Below, one piece after another: positions 11,653 through 21,326 of a stretch of 64,000 nt of DNA. Source of the DNA: Polyporus tsugae. Its lineage: Eukaryota > Basidiomycota > Agaricomycetes > Polyporales > Polyporaceae. The stretch spans positions 1,679,001-1,743,000 of the forward strand of contig JAHRBS010000012.1 of assembly GCA_024305745.1 (NCBI GenBank), written 5' to 3'. The position numbers and the translations under genes were made by a program. Each line of letters starts with the position of its first letter. The stretch's first letter is position 1. The notes beneath the pieces were generated by a model that worked only from the letters and a program-made list of their open reading frames with translations, was not told where the DNA came from and did no database searches.

Positions 11653-12546
11653 TCAAAAACCCTCTTTCTTATCGACCACCGTAAGGGTGGCAATCTTCTC
11701 CTCCATTGCCTTGAGCTGGGCCTTGAGTGTCGTGAGCTCGTTAGTACTGGATGAGGAAGAAGAGGCAGCCCATTGGCCCTCGACTTTGGGCTTTGGGCAG
11801 CGCCACGCAGGATGTCCTTTCTCACCGCAGTTCCAGCACTCTCCGTCGAACTTCTTCTTGCCCAAACCGGAGGCGGCCGCCTTTTCGCCCTTCTTCTTCC
11901 ATCCAAATTGCTTCGGCCGTTCCTCCTCGCGCGCGGCAAGTTGCTGGTCCATCTGCAGCGCGACTTTCTGGATCTTGGCGAGGTCCGAGATGTCGTGTGC
12001 TGTGGTCGCAAAGGCGTCCTTGATCTTGTAAGGGAGTGCCGTGCGGTACTGTTTGCACTTGTCCGTGTCACCAAACCTGGTGCGAGCAGCGATGGCATTG
12101 AACTGACTGGTATAGTCCTTGACGGTGCCAAGCCGATGCGAAGCCTTGCAGAGTTTGGTGAGTTCTGCGATGGCCGCTTCCTCGTCGTTCGCAGCACAGA
12201 AGTGCGCCTTGAACGACCCTTCAAAGGCTGCAAAGTCCGACCACGCAACATTGCCGCTGGCCACCGTGACGATGTATGGACCGGCCCACTCAGCAGCGCC
12301 ACTGGTCAACTTGTTGAGGATCGTGATCCAGTGGATCTCGTGCGCGACACCTTGCACTTTGAGAAGATCGTAGTAGATGCAGGCATTGGCTACAAAGCGA
12401 AGCCCTTCCTGCATGAGTTTTCCATCGTACTCGCGAGGGGCGATTTGAGGGAGGAGCTTGGAAACATCGAAGGGGGCGGGTGTGGCCATGATGGAAGCGG
12501 GTGATGAGGGTGGAGAGGGACTTGGCACGGGTGAGGGACCTGGCAC
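11653..12546 (-). CDS. Gag protein of element B
   Basis: A 297-residue open frame. The proline/serine-rich N-terminus is followed by a retrotransposon gag core (EWAGPYIVTV, DFAAFEGSFKAHF, VKDYTSQFNAIAARTRFGD) and one CCHC zinc knuckle (CWNCGEKGHPAWRC, about residues 236-249), then a coiled-coil-like tail (LTTLKAQLKAMEEKIATL). It would form the particle that packages the element's RNA. The frame itself is intact, unlike pol. Proline-rich frames continue upstream (12657-12899), so the true start may lie further 5'. Confidence 0.85.
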   Translation of the reverse strand: MPGPSPVPSPSPPSSPASIMATPAPFDVSKLLPQIAPREYDGKLMQEGLRFVANACIYYDLLKVQGVAHEIHWITILNKLTSGAAEWAGPYIVTVASGNVAWSDFAAFEGSFKAHFCAANDEEAAIAELTKLCKASHRLGTVKDYTSQFNAIAARTRFGDTDKCKQYRTALPYKIKDAFATTAHDISDLAKIQKVALQMDQQLAAREEERPKQFGWKKKGEKAAASGLGKKKFDGECWNCGEKGHPAWRCPKPKVEGQWAASSSSSSTNELTTLKAQLKAMEEKIATLTVVDKKEGF

Positions 12547-13428
12547 AGGTGAGGGGCTACTCGGGGCGCTAAGAACAATGGTTTGTGGTGGAGGGGTCCC
12601 TGCCGGAGAGGGTGTGGGTGGGGGGTTGGATGTTCATCGTGCAATACGGTCACTGGCTAGCGTAAGTGCTTGGCCAAGTGGAATGGATCCCAACGAGGGT
12701 GATCCGCTGGGAGTGGGGATACGACTAGGAGCACGGCTAGGGGGATGTGTGCCTGGTCGGCTGATTGCGGCAGCAGAGGCTGCTCGTGGGAGGCGGTTGG
12801 TGGGGACTCTGGGTCGTGACTGGGTGATGAGATTGTTCTGCTCTGGGGTGGTTGCGACAAAACTGGGATATTGAGACCAGCTTTCCTCGTCCCAGTCAAA
12901 GGTGTTCGACCGGTTGGGGCAGGGTTGTTGTTCGCAGATGTACCACCGTGAGTCTAACTCGTTCCAATGCTGGTCTTCGACCGCGACGATGTGGAAGACG
13001 TGCCCGTATGTACTGCAGCTCGCCAGGTTGTTGGAACTCGCTTCCTATCCAAGGAACAGAGACGGCTGGTGCACAACCCAACACTGTCTGCTCAGCCTCC
13101 TCGGCCTATTGCTGTGTCTTAACCTCAAGGGACACGAGCCCAGGGGTGTCCTGCCTTGGCTTTGTTTCGCCACCTTTCTCTAGCCTCCCACGCCGTGAGG
13201 TGGACCACTTCTGTCAGTGCCGGGGTCTCGGGTTAGGAGCTTTCCACGCACTGTACCACTGAAAGTGGCAAGCCTCGAGTTGAATCAAGACCACGTCCAA
13301 TGGTGTGACTAGAGCGCGCACTACGCTAGGCCAACACAGAGGGTCTGAGTGTGTACCGTACGAGGGGAAAGGGGAATGATAAATGTGTGTAAACTCCTGG
13401 GGGAAAAGTGCGCTGGTGCTCGTGGAGA

Positions 13429-13439
13429 AGTTTCGACCT
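13429..13439 (-). promoter_or_regulatory. Self-priming primer-binding site of element B
   Basis: On the minus strand AGGTCGAAACT starts two bases (TT) after the LTR. It is the perfect reverse complement of the predicted RNA 5' end at 13625-13615. The layout is the same as in element A, but the 11-mer is different. Confidence 0.75.
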
Positions 13440-13441
13440 AA

Positions 13442-13885
13442 TGTTACGACTGGACGTCGGGTAAGGACCAGGGATACGTACGAGATGAGCAGGAGCGCCA
13501 ACAAGCACTTGTGCAGTGAGAGCGGAGCAAGGCTCGACGGTCAGGGCTGGAGACAAGATGTATTGAGTGAGGTAACTAACAAGGGAAATACAGCGAGGCT
13601 TACTTGGAGACAAGAGGTCGAAACTGAGGTCTCCAGGCAGCGAAGTACAGGTCCTTATATACGTATAGAGGACAATGAGAACCCGGGGACAATAGGTAAC
13701 TATGGACATGGGTGAACAATGGAAACAGAACAATAGCGATGACGGACAATAAGGAGCTATTGTGCTGAAGAACAAAGGACAAGATACAATGCAACGGAGA
13801 ACAATAAGTACAACGTGAGAAGTAGATTGTCCAAAAAAGGAAACTAAGGTGCTGGTAGCAGGCGCCGAATGGAACGTTCATGACA
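13442..13885 (-). repeat. 5' LTR of element B
   Basis: It runs TG...CA in plus orientation. Read on the minus strand, it has TATATAAGG at 13661-13653 and the predicted transcript start AGTTTCGACCT at 13625-13615, 36 nt from the TATA start. Its outer end (13886) abuts the interior of a MITE copy. Confidence 0.85.
13615..13625 (-). promoter_or_regulatory. Predicted transcript start / self-primer of element B
   Basis: AGTTTCGACCT (minus strand) lies downstream of a TATA element and pairs over 11 of 11 bases with the site at 13429-13439. Confidence 0.7.
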
Positions 13886-14488
13886 GCACATAGATATGCT
13901 TTTATCTAAGCTGATAAGGGCCCACTGGAAAAGTGGTTAGTGTTGACGGAACTATGGACTCGGAAATGGGTGGTCTCCAGTTCAATCCCTGGCATGAACA
14001 CTATATTTCTAAGCCGATAAAACTATTAGTGTAGGACCGGTCCTTGACCGGTCATAACCGGTCCTTGCGGTCTTTTCGGAGGTCAAGTTAAAAAAGACCA
14101 GGACCGTGACTGTGACAGGACCAACAAAGACCGACCTTAAGGTAGGCCCAGTTCAGATTTGACACCCTGTGACATTGTGACATAACGGTAGTAACAAGGC
14201 GTCTGTTACGATAACTCCCAAATAGGCTGCAAGTATGTAAATGCGCTGCAAATGGTGTATGGGTATACGATGTGCACGAAATAATGTAAACAAGTGGCAG
14301 AATAGTAGGACAACGAGTGGGAAATGGATGTTAATCATCAGTTATATCATTGGCAGTCAGCTCTTCAAAAATGGTATCAGGAATAACACAGTGACCACGG
14401 TACTTCTTCGTCGCCCACGCCACTTGCTTCCCGGAAAGCCCCTTAGCATAGGCATCAGCAAAGCGAAGTGCACGGGTGAAGAAGCTAT

Positions 14489-16428
14489 TCAAATTTGTAA
14501 GCGAGGGCTACCGGACCGTGAAGTCGCAAGTTTGACATACTGCCGCATTGACTTCAAGGGAACAGCGTCCACGGCCTCGATAAGGTTATGTTCGAGATCA
14601 GCCTCCTTAGAGGACGCCGGCTTAAGGCGGTAGTCGCACTTCGCATGGCCCCAACACTGCTCAATCGGGTTGAGCTCGCAGTGGAACTTTGTGAGGAAGA
14701 TGACTTGGATGTCCATCTTCTCCATTTCAATTTTGAGAAGGCTCTTGATGTTGTGAAAGTCGGGCTGCTCGTACATAAGCCGGCGGCAACAGCACAGTTT
14801 TGCCTCGTAAAACGCGAGGGGAGAGCTGTCGGGTGGAGGGTTAGGGCACTTGAAACCCTTGCATTCGAGGAGCAGCTGGTCAGTATTTGTGTACCCACGT
14901 TCCGCCAACAGGGTCACCACGCCCTTGAAGGTACCACAGAGCTCGGGGTTGGGGTGATCATCTGGGAAGTACAGGGCCTGAGTGGTCGTGCCGTCGGGTC
15001 CCACTGGATCGGCCATTCGAATGGACTTCATGAGTGGCTTCTTGCCACTGGCATCGTGAAGTTGATTTCCGTTGTTGTCCAGGAGAGGGACCTTGACGCC
15101 GACGTTGTGGGAAGGGCCCTTGGTCATCTTCCGGGCAGATGGCGCATCCTCGGCCCTCTTCTGGTGAGTTGGAGCATTGTTGATGACCATGACCAGCTTC
15201 TCTCCCGGCCACCGCGTCTTCGCTATCCCTCCAGCTTTCTGAAACTGCTGGATGACTGCCTTGCTGTCAAAGTACCCGTCTCAGTTGGCGCCAGGCTTTA
15301 ACAGGACTTGAGCGCTCTCTGACCCGTCCTCCGAGCGCAGCCATCCATCCTCCACTGTGAAGAAGTCCGAGATCATGAGCAAGGCACCATTTCCCTTGAC
15401 ACGGGGTGTGGCCTTCTCATCTTCGTGTCCTCAACGAAGCTCACGGTGATTGTTTGCAAGGAAGACTTCTCTTGCCATAGGATTCGTGCCGGTTTCTCAG
15501 GGCCGCTGGACATGTCGTGATCGGAACGTGTGTGCTCTTCACCATCAGGTGTGTACTGACGAAGGTGTGGGCAAAGAGCCTGGAGTGCGGGGATGTAGAC
15601 ACTTTGGCGGTAAGTCACAACATCCTCACGTTCGTGACCGTCGACATATTGACCATTCGCAATGTGTTTCCATCGATAGCCAAGCTGGTGCATCCACACC
15701 TGCGCAGTTGACAAGGAGATTGTATCGGAGAGGCCAAAGTGGGCCTGAACTTCACGATCAGAAAGGAAGTCGACGATGTCGAGGGTGTGCACGTTCTTGC
15801 CTATACCCTGTAAGTGCAACAGTACTGCGAGTTTGAGAGCTTCATCATCGAGAATGGACGAGTTTGTAGTGCCGGCAAGACTGACTGGGAGAACGTGGCG
15901 GTCGGCGATGAATGCATGTGTCCAACGGTGTACCATCCGTGCCTTGTAGTCGTTGTGATGCTTCACTCTCTCAGCGATGATGGAAGCTTGCTTCCATTTG
16001 ATCCCGAACAGGTAATGTACCAAAAACATCTTCATCCTCTCCATCCTCTCGCGCAGAACATCACCGCCTGCGTACTCTATCCGCCGCTTGCCTGTCTTGT
16101 CACGGGGGCTGAGGAGGGCCTTGAGGTCATTGAGAGCGGCCTCGGCGATGTCGCGATGGGGAGGAGGCTGATATCCATTGCTGGGTTCCTCATTCTGATG
16201 GACGCGGTGATGGGCCTTCAGCCCGTCTGTGTAGGGATTGGGAAGCCCGCCGGAATCTTCGCGCGCGCGCTGCCCCACTTGCGCTCCGAGGACGATACAC
16301 CCGCGCGACTCCCAGTACCTCCGTCCATATGGTGATCGCCAAACACACGCAAGCCCTGAACATCGGGTGCAAGAACGCGTGACTCCCTGGTGCGCGTGTG
16401 GACCAGCGGACCGGTATTCTGTCTGCAC
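14489..16428 (-). pseudogene. DDE transposase, frameshifted and stopped
   Basis: The N-terminal half (16428-15373) includes a helix-turn-helix-like region and the block IANGQYVDGHEREDVVTYRQ, found in a widespread agaricomycete transposase family. The frame then shifts near 15450. The following frame reads HEDEKATPRVKGNGALLMIS and continues DFFTVEDGWLRSEDG, with a TGA at about 15280-15282 before DGYFDSKAV. The C-terminal half (15190-14489) has INNAPTHQKR, where DDE enzymes normally carry D-N-A-x-T-H, and HCELNPIEQCWG, which holds the third catalytic acidic residue (E). Together with the TA target site this supports an IS630/Tc1/mariner-type enzyme. Frameshift, stop and loss of the second Asp make it inactive. 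Confidence 0.75.
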
Positions 16429-17700
16429 CGTCCCCGTGCTTCACCATCCACACGTTCTTTGCCCGCTGGTCACACCCGTACCGCTCCACTGTCCCCTGTC
16501 CGTCTACCGGGCTTGCATTGTCCCACTCTGTCCGCTGGGCTGTGGATGAGGGTGCATTTTGGCTGGACACTAGCTGACACGCGCGCGCTTCACATGCGAT
16601 GAGGTTCGTTCCCATCTGTTTATTGGCTCTCACTCCTTTCGCTCGTGGTTCTGCTGTTTCCTCTAGTACTGGTAGGGGTAGTTCTGGGGTGCTCGTGTAT
16701 GGTACATAGAGCCCTGTAGTAGCTTCTGTTCCAATAGATTGATCTCTCCCCCTCCCTCTCTCTCAGCGAGCACACGCGCTCACATTGTCCGTCCGTCCGT
16801 CTGTCCATTCGTCCACCGCCGTTCTTCTGTCGGGCCCAAGTGCCCTCATCAGCTCGCCGTGAGCTCCTGCGCCGTGCGGGTACGTTTTTGATTAGTCCCT
16901 TATTTACTGTTTGGATCCTCCCGGCCTCGAGCACCCGACAACTCCCTCCTTCTACCGCGGTCAGTAGATCTGCGGTTCTCCGCAGGTTTCACGTACCGTT
17001 TACATCAGCGGGTCTGAGAGTGATGAGGGCCAGAGGATGGAGGGATTGTGTTCGGGGCGGCAGCCAGGTACTCTCCAAGACCGGCAGGTGCAGCCTGAGC
17101 ACCAGAACAGATGCCGGTGGTGGAAGGAAGATGTGAAGAGGGGGGCCGGGAAAGTGTGGGAGTGCCAGGAGAAGCACCAGGCAAAGACCAGGTGGGTGCC
17201 GCAATCTCCGCAAATGTTGTGTCGGCATGTTGCTGAACCAGGGATGCCAGACTACACCATGGGGTCCCACTGTGTTGCGATCCACCAGGTGTGGGGAGCT
17301 TTGCAGGACCAGAGTCATCGACCAGTTGCTGTTACAAGTGAGTTCTTGTACAATCCGCTATGTTACCGTGCAGAACTCACATTCTCTTTGTCTGCCAGGG
17401 CCACTATATCTCCGTTGTTCCCATGCCTGCCGCCGAAGAAGCCTGTCACCTTGCGGCGGACTGCATCCCTCATGTCTGACAGGGTCCCAGACAGACCCCG
17501 CTCCTGCCCGGAGCTCATTGGAAAGCGGTGTGGGGTTCTAGATGGTCGAAGAAGTGTAGAGAGCGATGGCGGCGGCGGCGGCAGTCCCGTCCAAACTGAG
17601 CCATCCTAGTAGCCTCATGCACTTAGATACAAAATTGAATTGTGGCTGTGTTTGATAACTACACTCAATTTCCCGACCGTGACACAACCGATCACCTGAT
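16429..17700. other. Unassigned interior of the DNA transposon
   Basis: Open frames occur on both strands (for example plus 17037-17609 and minus 16989-17318), but none shows a known domain. The stretch 16730-16860 is CT-rich. It may hold the transposase promoter and 5' exons, or a captured host fragment. Confidence 0.35.
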
Positions 17701-17818
17701 TATCATGTGATAGGTGTCGGATCTGAACTGGGCCTACCTTACAGTCCAGTCTTTTGAAGTCCAGTTCCGGTCAAGTTCCGGTCTTTGAACAGTCTTTGGA
17801 CCGGACTCCTGGGCCCTA

Positions 17819-19652
17819 GATGGGGGGAGATGGAACGTGTGCTTCGCAGGAACAAAGGTGCCCATCTCATTTGTAATCTCATTGATTAAAGCGATGATTG
17901 ATTGTGTGTCGTCGACCTCCTGGCAAACACGTTCCCCAAGGGCGGGGATTGCATGCCATTCGTTGTCTGGGATGACGAGCACGATTCGCGCAAATGTCGT
18001 AATTTGTGCCCGAGAGCGGAGCCAATATGGCAGTCCGCCCTCTAGGGGGTAGTGTGTGAAGGCTGACCTTGCCACATCGAGTGGCATGTCAGCCGGTATG
18101 TGTGTGGGGGGTAGGTACAAGGGGGGCATGCTGCGCGTGTGGTGCACACTGCTTGACCCCCCGGTCCCCGCCCGGGTACTAGTACTTGGATGCATGGTTG
18201 GTCTCCCTGGGACCGGGAAGGGGAAGGGGTGTAGGACCCCCGATGTACTGTACTCGCTACGTAGGTAGAGGCAGCGTAAAGGATGGAGGCGCCCACCGGA
18301 TGGTGGTGGTACGAGGGAGAGAAGGGATGGAAGCGGCGGAGGTCGCCGGCGGGCTGTGAAGTGCAGTGTCCGCGTTTGTGGTAAAGTGCACGTGACTTCA
18401 TTATGCGCCAAATGAGCTCGAGCCTCGCGACACTCGCCATAAGTATGCATGATCTTCTCCTGGATGCCCAACACGCCGCCGCACAAGAAGCTTTTCTTCT
18501 CCTACACGCCCATGGCCAGGGTCCACTACCACGCCGCGCAATCCGCGCAGGATCTTCCTCAACCATGCCCGGCAGACCGAGCACGAGCAAACTAGACTTG
18601 GTAGACGGGGCCGTTCAAGTGAGTACTACCACTAGGAGTTCTTCTCCAGCGACTTGGGCGTGGCAATGCACGCGTCCCCGCGGCGCGGCGCGCCCTCTCC
18701 GGGTTTCACGCCGCGTGTGTGTGCATCGTGTGGCTTGAGGGTGAGCCCGAACTCGAGGACCCCGTAACTCAGCCCGTCCACAATCAGTCCAAGCACAACG
18801 CCCTCGAGGGCGACCCACCGGGCCCGCCATAGGGAACCACGCTTCCGAGTCCTTCTGCTTCATCTCTTACGCCCCCTGCATGATGTTCACCTTCGTGGCC
18901 CGACGGAGCATGATCGCGGCCCCAAGTCACCTGCCCCACCCCAAACCCCGCATCTCCTTCCCCCCGTGCGCGACATCATCGACCGCACGGGCCAGCTGAA
19001 CGGGAGCTGCCACGAGAAGTGTAGGACTGCGTCACCCATCGGGCCGTACCGCGGGCGCGCGGCGTCTTGGGACATGTGCGCGTCGAGCGCGAGGTGGGCG
19101 TGCGGGTTGCGCTTGGGCACAGACGCGGTACTCTACCTCGTCCAAGGGGTCCTTCTACATCATACATGGTCCGCGAGGACGTCGAGTTGATAGATAGAAG
19201 TTCTTAGCTAGAAGTCCCACGTCTATTCCAAGTTGCTGTCATCTGACAAGTGAGTTGATGCTGCGTGCGAGTGCGTCCACAGTGGTCCAGTGCGCAGAGG
19301 AGGACGAAATGCATGTCACGACACTTGGCAATACCCGAGAACATAACATAAAGACCGAAACTTAGAACTCACCGAGAGTTCGCAACTCAATAGCGGCAGC
19401 ACACGTGGTAGCTGGGGTCGAGGTGAGGCCTGGTTTGGCTGGGTCCTCGAGATCGTGGGCACCTTGCGTCTGTCCTGGTGACGAGGTCATCTGGCCCGCA
19501 TCCGACCAGGGCCCCTATATATCTCGTGTGTCGTTCCCACCGTCGCCCTCTGGTTCTGCGAACGACCCCCACCCGAGTCCTCGACGTATTCCACCCCCCG
19601 CAGCCGCACATCGCACCGCGGTAGATCCGCCTAGAGTACGAGCACTAGCACC
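17819..19652. other. Unassigned region, GC-rich between about 18440 and 19180
   Basis: A minus-strand frame reaches from 18486 across the MITE end to 17734. Its part before the MITE (HPSTSTRAGTGGSS..., RSRAQITTFARIVLVIPDNE) is not a known domain. From 18440 to 19180 GC content is clearly higher and frames are open on both strands (minus 18887-19120, plus 18966-19190), without a recognisable product. It may be a decayed gene. TATATAT at 19516-19522 probably belongs to the next gene. Confidence 0.35.
19516..19522 (+). promoter_or_regulatory. TATA-like element of the Cys-rich protein gene
   Basis: TATATAT lies 131 bp upstream of the start codon at 19653 and has a suitable orientation. Confidence 0.45.
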
Positions 19653-20136
19653 ATGGCCGACACCGAAGCCGCCACCCCAGCGACGATCGAGATCAACGAC
19701 GCCTGCTTCTGTCAGCACTTCAAGGAGGTGGTGAGTACTCTATCTGTCCGCGAGGCATCCCACACACCTGAATACGAGCTGAACCCTTCCCAATGTAGTG
19801 CGAGCCCTGCCAGTACGACGGACGGGAAGAGAACGACTCCTTCTTTGGGGTGCGTGCGCGTTGTATGCAGTTCGAAAGACACCTGCTGACGGGGTATGTA
19901 TAGTTTGACCCCATCGATCGCGAGGCTATCGAGGCTCCGATGTCGAGCATGAACAAGGAGGGCGTGTACCAGTGCAAGAAGCACGGGTCAAGTGGTGCGT
20001 TCCCTTGCTATGAGGTGCTTATGATGTCGCTGACTCTTGTGTCGACGATCACATAGCGTGCAACCAATGTTACGGATGGAAGAAGCAGATAACGAGGTTG
20101 AGAGCGGCGGCGAAGAAGGCGGGCAAAAAGGCCTAA
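19653..20136 (+). CDS. Small Cys-rich putative zinc-binding protein
   Basis: Exons 19653-19730, 19799-19849, 19904-19994 and 20057-20136 have clean GT-AG borders and sum to exactly 100 codons (99 aa). The protein has four Cys/His clusters: CFCQHF, CEPCQYDG, QCKKHG and CNQCYGW. They are followed by a basic tail (KKQITRLRAAAKKAGKKA). The spacing of Cys pairs suggests one or two zinc sites, and the tail suggests nucleic-acid or nuclear localisation. There is no signal peptide or membrane span. I do not recognise a named family; similar short proteins may be restricted to mushrooms. The ATG has a good context (CACCATGGCC). Confidence 0.7.
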
Positions 20137-21326
20137 ATAATCATCCTGCGCTGAATGGGGTCGACCGTGCTGCGTCGCAAAGGGGGGGTTGGGGAACGCG
20201 AACCATCGGGACGGAAGAACGCTGTATGAGTATTGCATGTACGATGCTGCATTTGTACAACAAATGACATTCGACGGAGATGTACACAGGAATGGTGAAA
20301 AGGACGGTATGAATGTGCGGTGTGGGGCAACCTCGATGCCCGGGAAGGTGAGAAGTGGGGAGGAGGAGGAGCTCGAGCATGCGCACTGTGAACCTTGGGA
20401 AACGGTACCGGTGTACGACATCGGATGTAACCGACTTTACCCGCTTCGATGAAGCTTGCCGGTGTTCGATGATACTAACGCGATCCGGCGTCGGTTTACT
20501 AGATTCTATGGGAAGGCATTGAAGGTGAAGCTTGCTTCGCGTCCACCGTTCCTCCAGCACGGCTTCCACCGCTATCTCTTGGCTCTCACCTTAATCCTTC
20601 TCGGACCTGCTCGTCTCGTCTAGATCTTGCAACCGTCGACCAGGCACATCGTGGGTCAGCCGCGCGTTCCATCGGGCGGCAAGCCGTTTCATCCATGTGG
20701 GACATCCGTTCCGCCATTGTGACGACACTGTGCGTGCAACCCCTCCAGGCCTCCAGCTGGACTCGGAGGCTAAGTACCTTGAGGCGTTGGGATGGCACCA
20801 GGCAGATCAAAGTCGCCCGTCGCGGATAGCTCCGTCAAGCTTCGACTGTCAGATTGGGGACGACACGCGTGGGGGAACTCTGAAGCGCTGGTCTCCGTTA
20901 CAGTTATGTCAAGGGGCGGATTGGACTATGACTCTGACAGACGTAAAGGATGGCGCACGAAGACGACGGCTGGAGCCAATAGTGCAGATGGCGAATGTAC
21001 ACGTCGGACATCTGACCTGGAGGATCCGAGAAACAAGAGTAAGCGAGGGACGGAGACAGGATGGGCATGTCAGCCGGCGGGCAGCGAGAGCAGAGATCTT
21101 TGTCAGCACCGACCACGAAACTAAGGCGATCTCGTCATGGTCCCGCCATTCCAATAAGTTACTTCCTCTGCCCTCCGGCGACCTTATAAACTCGCTCGCT
21201 CGGGGCTCTTCTTCCTCAATCCTCCGCTCCCTGCTTCAGTGACCCCGTGTTTGCCACCAGCATTGGCCCCGTTACCCGCAGCCCGAGAATACCCCGGATA
21301 ATTTCCTACCTACACACCCTCGCATA
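20137..21326. other. Intergenic, upstream region of cystathionine gamma-lyase
   Basis: Frames on both strands are unsupported. TATAAA occurs at 21185-21190, 137 bp upstream of the next start codon, and a CT-rich stretch (21200-21320) is probably the 5' leader. Confidence 0.5.
21185..21190 (+). promoter_or_regulatory. TATA box of the cystathionine gamma-lyase gene
   Basis: TATAAA in the proper orientation, followed by a pyrimidine-rich leader. Confidence 0.5.

Larger units (their letters stand above)
7412..13885 (-). mobile_element. Chromovirus (Ty3/gypsy LTR retrotransposon), element B, inactivated
   Basis: A 6.5-kb element is read on the minus strand. LTRs are at 13442-13885 (5') and 7412-7857 (3'), gag at 11653-12546, and protease, reverse transcriptase, RNase H, integrase and chromodomain from about 11.56 kb down to 7890. 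A polypurine tract (AGGAGGGGGG) adjoins the 3' LTR, and an 11-nt self-priming site adjoins the 5' LTR. Several stop codons and a frameshift break pol. The chromodomain and self-priming place it with the sushi/Tf1-like chromoviruses of fungi. The bases next to the two LTRs (ACACT at 7407-7411, GCACA at 13886-13890) do not match, and the flanks belong to different elements. Confidence 0.9.
14140..17739 (-). mobile_element. Tc1/mariner-superfamily DNA transposon nested in the MITE
   Basis: The ends are inverted repeats AGGTAGGCCCAGTTCAGAT, continuing with GACACC after a 2-bp mismatch (TT versus CC). Each end is flanked by TA (14138-14139 and 17740-17741). Removing the element restores the MITE sequence ...GACCTTACAGTC..., as seen in the intact copy near 5362, which proves the insertion point and TA duplication. 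It encodes a DDE transposase on the minus strand (14489-16428). The 1.2 kb between the transposase 5' part and the right end has no recognised function. Confidence 0.85.
13886..17816. mobile_element. Second MITE copy: left half lost, split by a transposon
   Basis: From 13889 to 14139 the sequence matches 5108-5364 of the intact MITE, including the right tRNA-like module. The match resumes at 17740 and ends with the same terminal repeat, GGACTCCTGGGCCC, followed by TA (17817-17818). The left half is absent because element B abuts it. The 3.6-kb insertion between 14140 and 17739 is described separately. Confidence 0.8.

Noticed and set aside
17734..18486. 250-codon minus-strand frame across the MITE end
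   Set aside because: The reading frame continues into transposon sequence and has no known domain; at best a fragment of an older gene.
20141..20569. Overlapping frames on both strands downstream of the Cys-rich gene
   Set aside because: No splice logic, domains or start context; treated as intergenic.
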